64,000 nucleotides of DNA from Gigantopelta aegis (lineage: Eukaryota; Mollusca; Gastropoda; Neomphalida; Peltospiridae): contig NW_024533037.1 of NCBI RefSeq assembly GCF_016097555.1, forward strand, positions 1 through 64,000, read 5' to 3'. The notes beneath the pieces were generated by a model. That model was not told the DNA's origin and searched no databases. It saw nothing but the letters and a program-made list of their open reading frames with translations. Of this stretch, positions 12,000 through 24,663 are shown piece after piece (the first letter of the stretch is position 1; every line of letters starts with the position of its first letter). The translations under genes were made by a program, and so were the position numbers.

Positions 12000-14900
12000 T
12001 TTTAGCAGCCCCAGACAGAACTGTGCCATATTAGCATTCTTACTACTTCGATGAATCTTTTAGGTCCTCTTATGTTTACACCACATTGGTCCACTCCCAA
12101 GTGTCTGCTCCTCTTTCAACAACTTGGAGATCTTCCAACATTAGCCTTGATCTCGAAATATGGCGCCCATTGTCTTCTTGGTTGCCTGTTCAAAACTGGC
12201 TCCTCTGTGCATAATACATCTATAGCATGTCTAAAACAAAAGAATAATATAAGCTTGTTTTTAAAACAGGTCTTACAAAATTTCTCTAGCCTCATCAATC
12301 CGGCCATCTTTTGGCCAGCTGGGCAATCGTTGTACTGCAGCAATTCCCATACAGCTACATTGCTAGTCTCTTCAACAACTTTAGATCCTGAAGTGAATTT
12401 GACGTGACTGTCTGCGAACTCTTAACCATTTTGATCCATCTTTTCGTCGATAACGTACTTGAACCTGTTAGAATATGAGTCTTTTTTAAGAAACTGATGA
12501 TTAAGTTGATTACTTGAAAAGGTAAAGTGTAACACCTGTCAGGTTGGGTTTTTTATCAACTTTAAAAATTTAATACTAAGGTCGGTTTTCCTTTGTTGCA
12601 TTTCCCTATGAGAATCCCTGAAAATTGTTACTGAGGCAGCGCCTGTATCGGACGCTCAGAGATATTGCAGGATGCATAATAATATGTCACCTAAAATATT
12701 AGACCAAACATGAGGGTTGATTTCCGTGGATTATGAACTTACCTCACCTCAGTAGCCACTGTAGGTATTTTGAGCAATTAATCCGATTCTATTCTTACCA
12801 TTTCTAATGGATGAAAGTATGTTTTCACTGTGCCATTAGTTATGCTGCACAAGAAGAGAGGATATCCATAGCACATTGACCTCCTTCAATTCCCAAAATT
12901 GAGATTGTTGTTCGAGATCCTTGTGCATGTTCACCAATCTAATTGAAAGACACATATAACTATTTTGATGAAATATGTTTTTTATATCTACATACTGTAG
13001 CATAGAAATCTCTGTTCAGGATTGCATTATCTAGATCCTTACCACACCAACATTTGATAGACCATCAGTACATAAATGATCCAGCTGAAGGATATTTGAA
13101 GTCATACCCCACAGATAGAAAGGGCTGGACCAAGAGCTGTTGTTACCGCCAGTGTTTAGCATAATACTTTTGACTTGAGATCACTGCAAACAATGATGCT
13201 CTTATGATATACTCATTGATTTTAACTCACTCAACACAGATTCTGGAGCTGCCTCAAGGATACATCCTGCCACCCTTTTGTCCTTGATCCATGAGTTGTC
13301 GGAATCATCAACACACCCCTGTCTAATTGTTGTGGACTCACAGAACAGTCAACCATAATTTTACCCTAAACATCAACATCATTATCATTAATACCACAAG
13401 AAGATCTATTACTAACTTTACTATCAAATGTAACCAATGCTACTTTGTTATGTGGTTTCTGATAACTGCCAAATGTATCAATATGGCGACTGATAGCTTC
13501 TTTCAGACATTCAAGACGTGAGATATGTCGGGCACCACCACCCCACCCCTTCGACCTGTCACGGATGTCCACTCAGTCTAAGACAGGAAAAAACATTATT
13601 GTAATCTTAATTTAGTTGGTTCGTTACTTGTAAAGCTGGTACTTCAGTAGTGATGTTCATTGAGTCCACTGGATATCAACAGCAAATATGCTCAAATTAA
13701 CTACCCTTGTGTACCACTTCGTTGGTTCCTTTCCTGTACAGCTCAGCTGCTTCATTGTCCTTGGTTTTCTCTTCTTCTGTCTCTTCCTGTTTGTTGAGGA
13801 GGCTCCAGTGCATATTCTGTGCATTGCTACAGGAGCAGTTGACTGAGTAATGGCAATATCATATTTTGATGCCCCAAATTCACTAAAAAATGCACAACAT
13901 CGGTTAACTGATTTATCAAACACAACCATTGACCTTACCATTTCCAATTTGGTACTACTTTTTCCATTTACACTTTCCAGTAGAGAGTATTAACAAATGG
14001 CAGCTGTAGCAGGTTACTGGCGAAAGAAAGCCCACAAGTAGAAGGGGTCATCCGGTCCCAGGTTTCCCAATTGGAGACGATCGCAATTCTGTTTGGTAAC
14101 GACGAACTTTAACTTTCTTTTTCCCTTTCTTCTTAATCCCGGAGCCACTATAGCACCGACTTTGATTCCTATCATCATCGTCCATTAACAACAGGAGTAG
14201 CTTCCACTTTCATGAGATCGTTTGTAAAACCCTAAAAAAAAGAGCCTTTCTTTTTTTTTCCACCTCCATTAGTTTCCTTTTGATTTTTTTCTTTTATGGT
14301 TTCCTCTTGATGCTTGGGAATAACCGTCGACAACAACTTGCTTACGATAAGAGTCTTCAATGTTGGATCATACTGATCAACAAAATTGTTTTGAATGAAT
14401 CGAATTGTTATAGCTCGATTTTCCCACACTCCAAGATTCCTAAAATTATGAATGATTCCTTTATTAATGTAATAGCATGAAGCTCATTTTCAAACCTAAT
14501 GTGACTATTTGTAATCTTTTGCCACAAGACGGTGTGGGCGACGAATGAGTTCATGAAGGCCTCTTCAACATTGACCCACCCGTTTTTTGCGAAGACAGTC
14601 TCAAAAAATGGTTACTCCGACACTCTCAGCCAAACTAGCTCTTCTTGTGCTGTCCAACAACTCGACTCATCTCCAAATCACATTGTTACCACAGAGAACC
14701 TCCAAGGTAAAATGATCGCATTATTTCCAAAGGATTTGATAGTGTGAATGTATGAAGGCTATGTTGCCATAGGACAGCTCATATATGGAGTGGTCATATG
14801 TATATTGCCTTTGACAGAGTGCAAGGCCAAATTATGTACAATGGCATTCATATAACTTTCACAGTGACTCTACTATATTACGCACAGCTGGATAGGCCTT

Positions 14901-15371
14901 GTCTCTGATACATATCCCAGTCCTACATTGCTTGAGCTTCTTGAAAAGAGGCAGAATCAGTAATGGATGTATCAATGATAAAGCAGTCTGCTTCTCTAAC
15001 ATACTACCGATTAAAGAGAGATATGTTTTATTTTAAGACCAATTGATTTATGAAAGGCACTCACCAAGTCTCTCATTGAAGAGACTCCTCTTGTCCAGCT
15101 GTATCAAGATATCAAGAAGACATGTCCTAAAATGACACATATCATAAATAATACTTGAATGATAATTACATTTATTTTATTGTAAACTAAAACGATTTGT
15201 CCACACTACAAGAGGTCTAATTTACTCTTATTTACCCTCTCATCATCTTTGTAGTCAGCAGATACTGAAAGAATATCCAGTAGATGCATGATTGTATCTG
15301 CTTTCTTCTACATATTCATACTCTGCTTCATCTCCTTCTGGTGCATAGACATAGTCACTTGCAAAGTCCAT
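12000..15371 (-). CDS. circularly permuted RAS GTPase with von Willebrand factor A domain
   Basis: Reading 5'->3' on the minus strand from MDFASDYVYAPEGDEAEYEY (start 15371), GTPase motifs appear in permuted order: G3 LLDILDTAGQEE (DTAGQEE at 15105-15085), YVREADCFIIDTSITD (about 15003-14955), G4 N-K-C-D-L-E (14687-14671, one base short), G5 FFET..AKN with VNVEEAF (about 14602-14550), then G1 G-V-G-K-S-like with AITIRFIQNNFVDQ (14437-14375) and G2 YDPT, EDSYRKQVVVDG (14371-14330). After a Lys-rich linker comes a vWA domain: FAVDI (about 13670), HISRLECLKEAISRHID and VALVTFDS (13540-13430), TALGPAL (about 13135), LCTDGLSNVGV (about 13060), TISILGIEGGQC (about 12910). This order and partner domain match the cpRAS family described from Dictyostelium and scattered eukaryotes. 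Several frame breaks; 3' end approximate. Confidence 0.75.
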
Positions 15372-15607
15372 ATTATCCAGTCAACTAGTACTGATGTGAT
15401 TATAGCTGGGTTATTGTAGAATGAGATTTTTATATAAATATTTTGTTACTATTTTTAGAGGATTTTTTGCTTATTCACCATATGTTTACTATTTATAGCC
15501 AAGACGTCAAAGTATACGGAAGCATAGTAGTACGGAAATATTCTGAAATTTGTACAGGAATATAATGCAGGAAATACATGTTACACTCCGTATACTATTA
15601 ACTTTCT

Positions 15608-16037
15608 ATGTTCGCAGCGCCTCTTTGTAGGTATGCTGTAATTATTTATTAGCTATAATACTAAATTAAATAAATAAAATGTGGCTTGTACTATTGACCT
15701 TATTCATTTTTTATCTTTAGACCATATTATGGTGGCATGATCACTACGTGGCCAAGAAAATTGGCTAAGGAGTTTAGTACTAGCAGTACTATTACTCCTA
15801 TATGACAATACTGATATCTATTGGATTAAGTGTACAAAAACTATCTGTGTGTTTTTATGATTGGCAAACATTTCATTGAAGCATATATTGTAATGTATAA
15901 TGAACAACAAGGGATTGACATTCAGCAATTAAGTTCTGTATTATATTCTGTTCCACTATTGACAGCTTGGAGGAATATTAAAAGCACCAGGAGGAACTGT
16001 ACCAGTGTTTTCAGGAATCTATACAAGAGTATTATAG
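15608..16037 (+). CDS. small probable membrane protein
   Basis: Exon 1 MFAAPLC (15608) splices cleanly through GT..AG to RPYYGGMITTWPRKLAKE, after which a one-base shift gives a hydrophobic LVLAVLLLLY stretch. A possible last exon after a pyrimidine-rich acceptor (15960-15966) reads LGGILKAPGGTVPVF and ends SGIYTRVL with TAG at 16035. The first splice junction keeps frame, which argues for a real gene. It is divergent from the cpRAS gene, 236 bp away. Family unknown; the middle exon boundaries are not certain. Confidence 0.35.
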
Positions 16038-16079
16038 GTACAAGACATGCATAATTATTGAACTAACGTGAGTGGACGT

Positions 16080-16827
16080 TCACTCGCTCTGGCATAGGAG
16101 CACGTTCCCTTATATAAGCTTCTCAGAAACAGGCACACACTGAGTCAATGAACCGCTAATTGGTGCAACACTAGCAAGATACAAACAACATCTAATAAGA
16201 CCACACAGAATACCGTCATTTAGAGTGTTTTGTTTCAATGGTACCTCTTCCATTTCGATCATAAAACTGATCCACTTTTACACGCTAGACCAGTCGACTT
16301 CAGCACCAAGGGTAGTCAATACCAACAAATGCGAGCAGTTGAGGGGACTTCTCCAAAGGGTGGAAACTCATCAGGAGTGCCCGTTTCTCACATGTTGTCC
16401 ACGTTCAACTCGATACCACGTCTATAACACAATATGCTATTAAATGTAATAAAGGAACAAGAATTGACTGACTTTTGATTGAAACAGAAACAGTTCTTCT
16501 ACTATCTTCTCCTCGTCGATCATTTGACGCTCTTTCAAATTCCTGACATGGATGCGTTGACCTATAGCATCATAGTCAATGTAGCAAAAACGAAATGCAG
16601 TCTCAAGGTCCTACAGCATCATAATTGACCTATAAACGTAAATGAAACAAGTTTATTTTTTAAAAAATATCACTCTGTGAAGGCACCACTCCACATTGGA
16701 GGAGTAGTAGGACACTATAGAAGGTAATAAAATAATGATTTTTTATTATTAAATCCTCACTGCATCTTTGCTGAGCTTGCGATTGTGCTACAGCGAACAA
16801 AGCAAGAAAGATAACGAGATATTTCAT
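16080..16827 (-). CDS. ependymin-related secreted protein, copy F
   Basis: Signal peptide MKYLVIFLALFAVAQSQA from 16827, followed by QQRCSE. Exon 3 (about 16572-16465) reads IDYDAIGQRIHVRNLKER then EELFLFQS, fitting the Tyr-Asp, R-x-x-V-R and L-F-L-F family pattern. Exon 4 (about 16425-16255) has WYRVERGQ, a PFGE-like stretch, an F-V-G-I-D-Y-like element and VKVDQFYDRNG. The last part reads SGSLTQCVPVSEKL (about 16150-16100), the C-[IV]-P-V element. The 3' end is not resolved. Several frame breaks. Confidence 0.65.
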
Positions 16828-17239
16828 TTCTACAATCGTTTGACCTCTAATGACGAATGATTTGTCCTTTTATAATCGCGTGGTTAAAATTATGCGCTGT
16901 TACACAATGCTCACGATCGGCTCATGTGAAAGTTGTTCACGTGTAATCAAATACTCATGACCCACTTTTGTCAAATATTATGCGACCTGATTTTGGAAAA
17001 TGGACACTGTTAAAACACCTCAAAAAATAGTTTTGGTATACATACAATTTATTACCATGACAGTGTGTGTATATGTAGCAACTGCTCTGTATACCAAAAC
17101 GTGTTTTTTTTTTTTAATGTTTTACAGTAGGTCCCATTTTTTCTGGATAAGTAATCAAACATACTAACTTTTAATCAAACATAATATTATGTTCAAAAAA
17201 GGAAATGTCAAAATCACAAAATGTGTACTTGAGTCAAAA
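16828..17239. other. intergenic between ependymin copies F and G
   Basis: No gene recognised. It carries a T10 tract near 17104 and an AT-rich tract with two ATCAAACATA repeats near 17155-17185. Confidence 0.4.
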
Positions 17240-18141
17240 ATCATATTTATTATGACTGAGTTTATCGTCGGCACTCAGAAGGCAATTCCAGACAAGAGAA
17301 TTGATGTGAGTACTAGTAATATTCAAAAACCTACAATAGCAACACAAAATATAATATCATTGCTACACATTGCTATAAACTCACGTGAAATGAGCGTTTC
17401 GTTGGAACTGTGGAGAGGAATCAAGTCGTTTCATATACCACTAAAACAGGGATGCACTCATAATCCCTGAAACCAAAGCCAGCTGGAGCAAGATATCCAC
17501 GATAAGTGCCTCCATCTAAAAGGAATGATGCACTTCACATTAATAAGTTCTCTTTAAATGCAATATACCTATGTCTCCCCTGAAATAATCTACTGTTAGT
17601 CTGTTCCATACTCGGCACCTAAGCGGTTTGGTGCCGGAACACTGCCTCTTCAGGACTTCAGAGGCTCCAAAGGTGGGAAAACGTTCATCATAAGGGTATA
17701 TCTCGTCTTGTACATGTTCTGTCTCTTTCATCAAGTCTATATTCCACCCTCTGTTGTCAATATAAAAAAGTTAAATAGCATATAGTTAAGAAAACTACTG
17801 ACCTCCATACCAAAGTACCATGTTCTGATGAAATCTCTTGAACCTCTTCTTCTGTTTCAATAAAGAAGAAATGGATACGAAGTTCTGTACGATTGTAGAA
17901 AATATAGCCACGATGAGCAAGTCCTTCAGAATAGTCCACCTAGTTAATCAGTATATCTACAATCACAAAATTATTACTAACCATGAAAAAGTCACCACTC
18001 CAAGATGATGGACTTGCAACTAAAATAATGAGAACACAAATATTATTTTTATATAGTACACTAATCTTACAGCAATGCTGTGCAACAGGTTGACTGTAGG
18101 CTAAGCCTAAAACCAGCTAGAAAGATCAATGAAGCTTGCAT
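17240..18141 (-). CDS. ependymin-related secreted protein, copy G
   Basis: Signal peptide MQASLIFLAG from 18141, then after one frame break AYSQPVAQHC. Exon 3 (about 18000-17800) reads SGDFFMVDYSEGLAHRGYIF then YNRTELRIHFFFIETEEEV. Exon 4 (about 17740-17575) has EIYPYDERFPTFGASEVLKR and VWNRLTVDYFRGD. Exon 5 (about 17520-17415) reads DGGTYRGYLAPAGFGFRDY then ECIPVLVVYE; ECIPV is the family's cysteine element. A possible last exon has FLNITSTHINS. It is the most diverged copy but retains the order of elements, and its reading frame is cleaner than the others. Confidence 0.7.
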
Positions 18142-18411
18142 GTTGGTTTAAAGACAGCACTTCACTTAGATGTCAAATCCATTCCACCTTCAACAGACAA
18201 ACAAAAGAGAGACTACACCTCAGTTTTATGTTATTATCTTCACCACTAACCCATCCCTCTATTGATAAAAATATATTTTTCCAATGTATTATATTATAAT
18301 ACATTTTATATGTAATTGTACATGAAATATGATAAAGGAAGGTGGTTCAGTTTACAAATGATAATAATCAGGGAACTCCTCTTAAAATCAACAACACCTG
18401 ATATTAAGTGA

Positions 18412-21336
18412 TTATAGAAGAGAACCAATGTTAGCTTGTTGTAAATATTGCTGCAAACATACAGCAGCTTCATTACTTAACCCTGAAGCAATCATTCCAG
18501 GTAGCTTCCCTGGATATTCAGAGGAGAGCTCATACAAGGATTGTGCTAGATGTAATTTAGCATTAGGAAACCATATCACCAAAAGGGGTCATAATCTTTA
18601 GGACCAGACCATTACAAGCTGTGAATATGCCGTCTGATAGCCAGGAGTGTCATCCACCTCGATAAAATGCTCATCATCGGGTGTTGAATCATCTTCTGGC
18701 AGTTCAAACAAGCTGATAAGTGCTTGTAGTAAAGGAACCCATAGAGGGCTAACACCTCAGACAACATGTCTGGTGTCTTTTGTTAATATCTTAGTGATAC
18801 CTACAGCACATATTTTCCGTTCTATTGGCCCACTCACTTTTTGAACATCTGCTATGATACTTTTCAAGGAACATTGCAAGAGTTTAGGCTCGGATGGAAT
18901 CAACTATCTGTAGTAAATTAGGACCACACCACTTTTTGCAGCATATAAACAAAGAAATACAATCAGTCCTTTAACATACTAGTGGTCTTGCTGCTCTGAA
19001 GCCTTTGAAAAAGCAAGACAAATATACTCTTAATATGTTGACTCAAAGTGCTAGAGCTTATATGCTCTACAATACTCCCTAATAGATAAAACCCCTCGTG
19101 ATCATTAGCTTTTGACGCAATTAACTTCTGAAACACACACAAGGAGATTCATAAATTTGTCATTACCTGTTACATCTGCAGGGGCTTTTTAACAAATGCT
19201 TGCAAAAGTCGGACAAGAGCTGAACATTGCCAGGACGTTCCCAAAGTAGAGGTGTTAAAAGGAGAGGATATATTGTCATATAAATAGTAGGTATTGGTAA
19301 TGGTCGTAACTCCAGAAGAAGGGAAAGGATCTGAAAAATGTAGGGTAGAAATTCTGATACATCTCGAACCAAAATGTTCTCAGAATAATTGGAAAGGAGC
19401 GCATCTTCAAATTTAGTTACAATTTGAGTATCAACTTTGCAGGTGTAGCGAATAATACAACACAATGCTTCAAATAAGTAATGATTAAAATGGGTTTGCT
19501 TGGATTTTGACAGACCCAGAGCCAACTTTGCCACAAGCTCCTTCAAAAGAGTCTCAGCATAAGGAGCAACCTTTTCATTCCATAGGTAGGACAGTAACCT
19601 CATGATAGCTTTCATCACATATTCATTCTCAGTCGACCCTTCTCGATGAAGACAGTTGAAAAGATTAGCAAGAAGGTTTTCAAAGTGTGGTTCTATATCA
19701 GCAGGAGTTACTACAAAAGGCCTTCTGCATTACGAAGCAACATCAACTTCTCGATACAGTTAGCAGCATATGTATGAACACGATACTGGTAGCTGTTAAG
19801 TGGAGAACTAAAAGAGGCAATGAAGTAGTTAGAAGTTCTCGAGTAAGACGCCACGAAATGTCATAAGGTAACGTATTGCATCTGCTCTAAGAACAGGTTG
19901 TTTGTTAATATTTGGAGCAGATAGCTCAGTGAGACATGAGCAGTGAAGATTTCAGCAACATTAACAAGATCACTGTCTGTGTAATGCCATGACGTGAGGT
20001 TTTAGTACGTGTTGCTAGCGTCTGTTATCAAAAAAAGAGCTGTATATCCCGTACTTTTCCAACTCTTTGCAGGATTCTGGATATTCCTGTAACATAGCAG
20101 ATATGTAAGCTGAGAAGATGGTAGTAATAGGCCCTTCAAAATAACGACATAATCCTCTGATTAGATTCGAAGCCGAGTGTCGACGTGTACCAATATCAGA
20201 ACCGTTCTAAATCTCTTCGCAGATACTCCTCAGGATTGTCCTCAAAGAGTTCTTCATCAGACTCTCGAAACTTCATATTAGGGACTATGACGTTTCTCAC
20301 AAATGTTACGCAGAGTTGCTTCATCAGCAAACAAGTTCTGATAACTCGGACGCTCAATAACTGATGCTAAAAACTCAATGGCAGAGTACTAACGAGCATG
20401 TCATGTTTTGGACGAGCATCAGTAGTGACAAGAAGACTCCAAACTGATTCAACATATTTTGGAAGATAAGGAGAGAAGTCTTCATCATACTTCTGAGCTA
20501 ACATACCTGAAATGGCACATATTTGAGATTTAATCATCTCCAGAGGCCCCGATTCTTCATCATCATCTTTTCTAGTAATTTGTTATTTGTTGTGAGGAGA
20601 GTATGAAAATGGGCCATCCAGGCTCGAGTGCTTGTCAGCAAAATGATCTGGTAGCTCTGGTATGTTAGACTGTAAAATATCTTGGAGATGAAAAGAAGTG
20701 AAGCTAAATAGAACTTTTTAAAGCTGATGGGTTTTGAGTATTGGCTGAAGCAAGTTGCATTGTTGATTTAGGAGGTCTGTAAGTGGAGAGGCAAGTCCAT
20801 CTAGAACTACTTTGATCACAGACCATAATTCTTGTGACTGGAATTCATAACGATTAGCGCTTAGTCAGCGAATGCGCTGTCCGTAGGACTCCATTGATAG
20901 CATGAAAAATCTCCTGATTTGAAATGATTAACCATTTCATCCATTAAACCTGGCCAATTGTTTGGGAAATCTTCCTCCCAATTATGGTAATTTGCATCAC
21001 TAAGCTGTTTTTGTATGGCCTCGGGGTTTTTAACATGAGACCAATTATGTGCTTTTTAATCAGTTGGCGATCAACATCAGCATTTTGTTTACCTTTGTCC
21101 ATCAATAACCCGCCAGTTACGTTTAACAAAATTTTTGAACATAATGCTGGCAGCTTGGCGTATGTGAGGCTCCACTTGTTCACTATCTGTTAGTTGGAGA
21201 AGGAGCATGGGATAGTTTTGAGTGTTTCCACGGACACCAGATAATCCTCTGCTTGTTTTCGTACTTGATACTCGGGTGAGAGGGGTATGTGTGAGATAGG
21301 ATACCAGCACTTGAAGATTTCTGGAGTTGCTTCCAT
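18412..21336 (-). CDS. CSE1L: exportin-2 (CSE1L/CAS), importin-alpha re-export factor
   Basis: HEAT-repeat importin-beta family protein that returns importin-alpha to the cytoplasm with RanGTP. N-terminal exon (start 21336) has SPEYQVRKQAEDYLVSVE and, in the next frame, HIRQAASIMFKNFVKRNW, the importin N-terminal domain. The middle segment 19618-19163 reads MKAIMRLLSYLWNEKVAPY, HFNHYLFEALCCIIRYTCK, DVSEFLPYIFQILSLLLE and PLLWERPGNVQLL, the CSE1 domain typical of exportin-2. The C-terminus reads HLAQSLYELSSEYPGKL then EAAVCLQQYLQQANIGSLL with TAA at 18412-18414. Length and order match the full-length family. Frame breaks are scattered. Divergent from COQ8A. Confidence 0.9.
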
Positions 21337-21630
21337 TCTATATAGAGGAAGAAGAAACATTGTACATTAAAAATTATCATAACCTTCTTATTACTATTTT
21401 AGCATTTTTATCTTTTCATATTTATTATATTTGTAATTATTTTCGAACTTTACCTTTCTTTTCAATTGTTTTATGAAAAAGAAATTTAATATTAATTGGG
21501 CACACCAGCTTTATGTGACAGAAGCTTTGAGCATGCGCAGAAGGTAAAGCAGACAATCAGCTCCTATTCTAATTAATGCACCACGCACACACATGTTATG
21601 TAACCAGTACAAACCACTACCTGTGATACT
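21337..21630. promoter_or_regulatory. shared divergent promoter CSE1L / COQ8A
   Basis: 294 bp between two start codons. GCATGCGCA at 21531-21539 is an NRF1-like half palindrome. NRF1 control would suit a mitochondrial coenzyme Q gene, but no binding data are available. Confidence 0.4.
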
Positions 21631-23441
21631 ATGGCAAGTAGAGATTTACTAGGTATATTAAACGGTATACGTCAAGTGGTGACTGCTGGCAGCTCAACCA
21701 CTATTGCTGAAGTTCGTCACGTCTCACAAAAACTCTTCATACAGCAATACATCAGTTCATTATGTCAGCATATACTAATGTAATGGAGAAATGGACAAAA
21801 ACCGAACAAGACTTAGATATACCTGATTTTCCACCATTTGATGACATCAACTCTACAGACTGGGAGTTCTACAATGAAGGAGTTCAATATAACGCTGGTA
21901 CAAATGGTCGTCATGACAACACTACTGTTACTAATAATAGTAACAGATCCATCACTTCTAATGATGTTTCAATCAATAGTATTAATAGACGGACGGGTTT
22001 CATACTATGTCATTACATCATCAGGTCAATAATGATATAACAGTCGATGAAAGTACTACAGAAAGGGTTAAAAATAGACAGGTTAGTTATTATCACTAAC
22101 ATGCTAATGTCACATGCTTATCATGTGACTATAAGGCTAAAGAAAGGCGTGTACCTGCCTCTCGAGTTGGGAGAATGGGGTCAACTTTGGAGGTACATAT
22201 ACATGATGCAATAACTAGTCACACCCACTTCTAGGGTTAGCAGCTGGTCTTGGCCTTGGTACAGCTGCAGAGGTAGCTCGGAGAACTTTGGGTTTCTTGA
22301 AGATTCTTTAGCTGTGGGTAAAAGCCCTATCTTGACTCAAGCTAATATAGAACGCATAGTCAGCACTTTATGTCGTGTCCGAGGTGCTGCTTTAAAGATT
22401 GGTCAGATAATTAGCTTGCAAGGTTTGCACATGATGATGTCATAATGATGTCATATTGTGTAATTTGTAGATAACAGTCTCATTCCTGACCAATTCAAGA
22501 GATATTTGAACGGGTACGGAATAATGCAGATTTTATGCCATCATGGCAAATGGAGGTATGTGCACTGTTGTGTTGTTAAGTTATTGTGTGTTTTCCTTTA
22601 GAAAGTTCTCATAGAAGAATTAGGACCAGACTGGTCAAAGAAATTAAAAGAATTTGATCCTCACCCTTTGGCTGCAGCGTCCATAGGTCAAGTTCATCGA
22701 GCTTGCCTTCATGATGGAACTGAAATAGCTATGAAAATTCAAGTAAGGATTGTGTGCCCCCTCTGTTTGAATATTACTAGAACCTTTGTTATAGTATCCA
22801 GGTGTGGCCCAAAGCATTGACAGTGATATCAATAATCTTATGGGTGTGTCCTCAAATTATGGGACCTTTTGCCCCCCTGGTAAAGCTCCTCCCATTTTAA
22901 TTTACTAAATGTCTTATGACTAGGTTTATTTATTGATGCTGTCGTTGAGGTGGCAAGGAAAGAGTTGGCCTGGGAAACTGACTATATTCGTGAAGCTACT
23001 CGCTACCTACTGCACTAAATTTAGGTAGTTATTATAGGGTTAAATATTATTAAATTTAACTCTTTTGTAGAGAATTACTTGCTGATAGACCTGGATTTGG
23101 TGTACTCAAGTAATTCCAGAGTTAACGACCAAACGTGTCTTGACGACAGAATTAGTGGAAGGGATTCCTTTAGACAAATGTGTGTCTCTACCACAAAATA
23201 CAAAGGATAATGTTAGTATGAGGAAGAGTGTTACATATAATGACTCTCTTATAGATTGCTAGCAGAATATTGAATTGTGTTTAAGAGAATTGTTTTGAGG
23301 TTCAGTTCCAAATTGGTCTAATTTTTAAAAACTCAGATAGAGTGGATGAATGTAAATTGGTCTAATTTTTACTTCAATGAGTCTCAAATAAAGTAGGAAA
23401 ATGTCTAATTTATCTGTTTTCCATCCTCTCTCCTTCTCTCT

Positions 23442-23477
<36 letters not shown>

Positions 23478-24419
23478 CTCTCTCTTCTACAGATTTATTT
23501 ACTGATTTTGGTGGCTAGCAGACATTTTCCCAAATACTTTACTGATGAATATCTTAAAGTAATGTATCCATGATTCTCTAGTTAATTCTAATTTTAATTG
23601 ACAATTTGATATTAGATAATATATGGGTCCCACAATGGGAGATATAAACCAAGTAATAAAAAAGCTCTAAAGCATTACAATTCCTTACTGGATATGAGTC
23701 TAAGGTAAACAAAACATATTATCAAAGTTCTGTTCTCTCAAGGGACATACAGTATATACTACATGTATGACATGTACATTATTATGGACTGTTTTTTTTA
23801 TAATGGTATGTTTTAGTTGTTGTTATTTTTTTAGTATCGTTTAGTTGTAAATGAAACATGACTAATGTATCTATGTATACAAAATCAGTCTATCATATCA
23901 AGTTGTTTTCCTATCAATATATGTGTAGGTGATGATACAGGCGCACGTTGAATGCTGTCATGATTCTTGGGAACCATTTAGTCAAGATAGAGCCTTTGAT
24001 TTCAAAGGACAAAAACAACACAACGAATTCATAAATTGATACCTGTTCTATTAGAACACAGACTGACTCCGCCCCCTGAAGAAACATATTCGTTACACAG
24101 GTAATATTTGTGATACCTCTATCTCTCTCTCTTGACTGCACCCATCTGCTAAATTGTCTTTTATGATGGTTAGACATGTCCTTAATGCAGACATTAACTA
24201 ATAATACACTTAAGTATTAGTATGGGTGGAGCTAGTTCCCTAATAATGATTAGAATGTCCCTAAGGCAGGTATAATTTCATCTTTTTGCTTTACAGGAAA
24301 ATGTCCGGTGCCTTTCTCCTCTGTACTAAGGCTAGTGTGTGTGTATAGAATGTCGACCAATGTTCATGAAAATTTATGACAACTATAATTTGATGATGTA
24401 CGATGATAATGTCACATGA
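21631..24419 (+). CDS. COQ8A: COQ8A/ADCK3-type atypical kinase for coenzyme Q biosynthesis
   Basis: Mitochondrial ABC1/UbiB-family ATPase needed for ubiquinone synthesis. Starts [17 protein letters not shown]. The hallmark N-terminal extension is present: [28 protein letters not shown] and the K-x-G-Q motif in [12 protein letters not shown] (about 22390-22425). Then comes the Ala-rich nucleotide loop in [12 protein letters not shown] (about 22665-22700), TEIAMKIQ with the catalytic lysine, [41 protein letters not shown] and a D-F-G at about 23500. The last exons read PFDHFGVPR-free [25 protein letters not shown] and [12 protein letters not shown], ending [13 protein letters not shown] with TGA at 24417. 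The stretch between LRELF and TDFG is damaged by a local duplication (see findings). Confidence 0.88.
23440..23486. repeat. (CT)n microsatellite
   Basis: An almost pure CT tract in front of the COQ8A exon that holds the D-F-G motif; it may act as an extended polypyrimidine tract. Confidence 0.8.
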
Positions 24420-24663
24420 TTGTCATGTGATCATAAAAGTAAAGGTATTTTTTATTCAACAGTGTACCACTACATTTACTCAATATGTGATGAGTTTTCA
24501 ACAATTTAAATGAAAGGAATCATTTATACAAAATTATTTCAGAATTAAAATAATTATATGATATATATAATATATGTGTGTCAATAAAGGAGAAAAAATG
24601 AGTTGAAAAAATTGAAACCCTACGATAACACAAGCAGAGATACACGACAGGAAAGTTTGTGTG

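Noticed and set aside
12051..12407. 118-codon plus-strand open frame
   Set aside because: It lies opposite minus-strand exons at the 3' end of the cpRAS-vWA gene (which read AIDVLCTEEPVLNRQPRRQW), shows no splice support and resembles no family.
14232..15125. Two separate, broken RAS genes in tandem
   Set aside because: Each half contains only the motifs missing from the other, in the exact order of a circular permutation, and a vWA domain follows, so one cpRAS gene is simpler.
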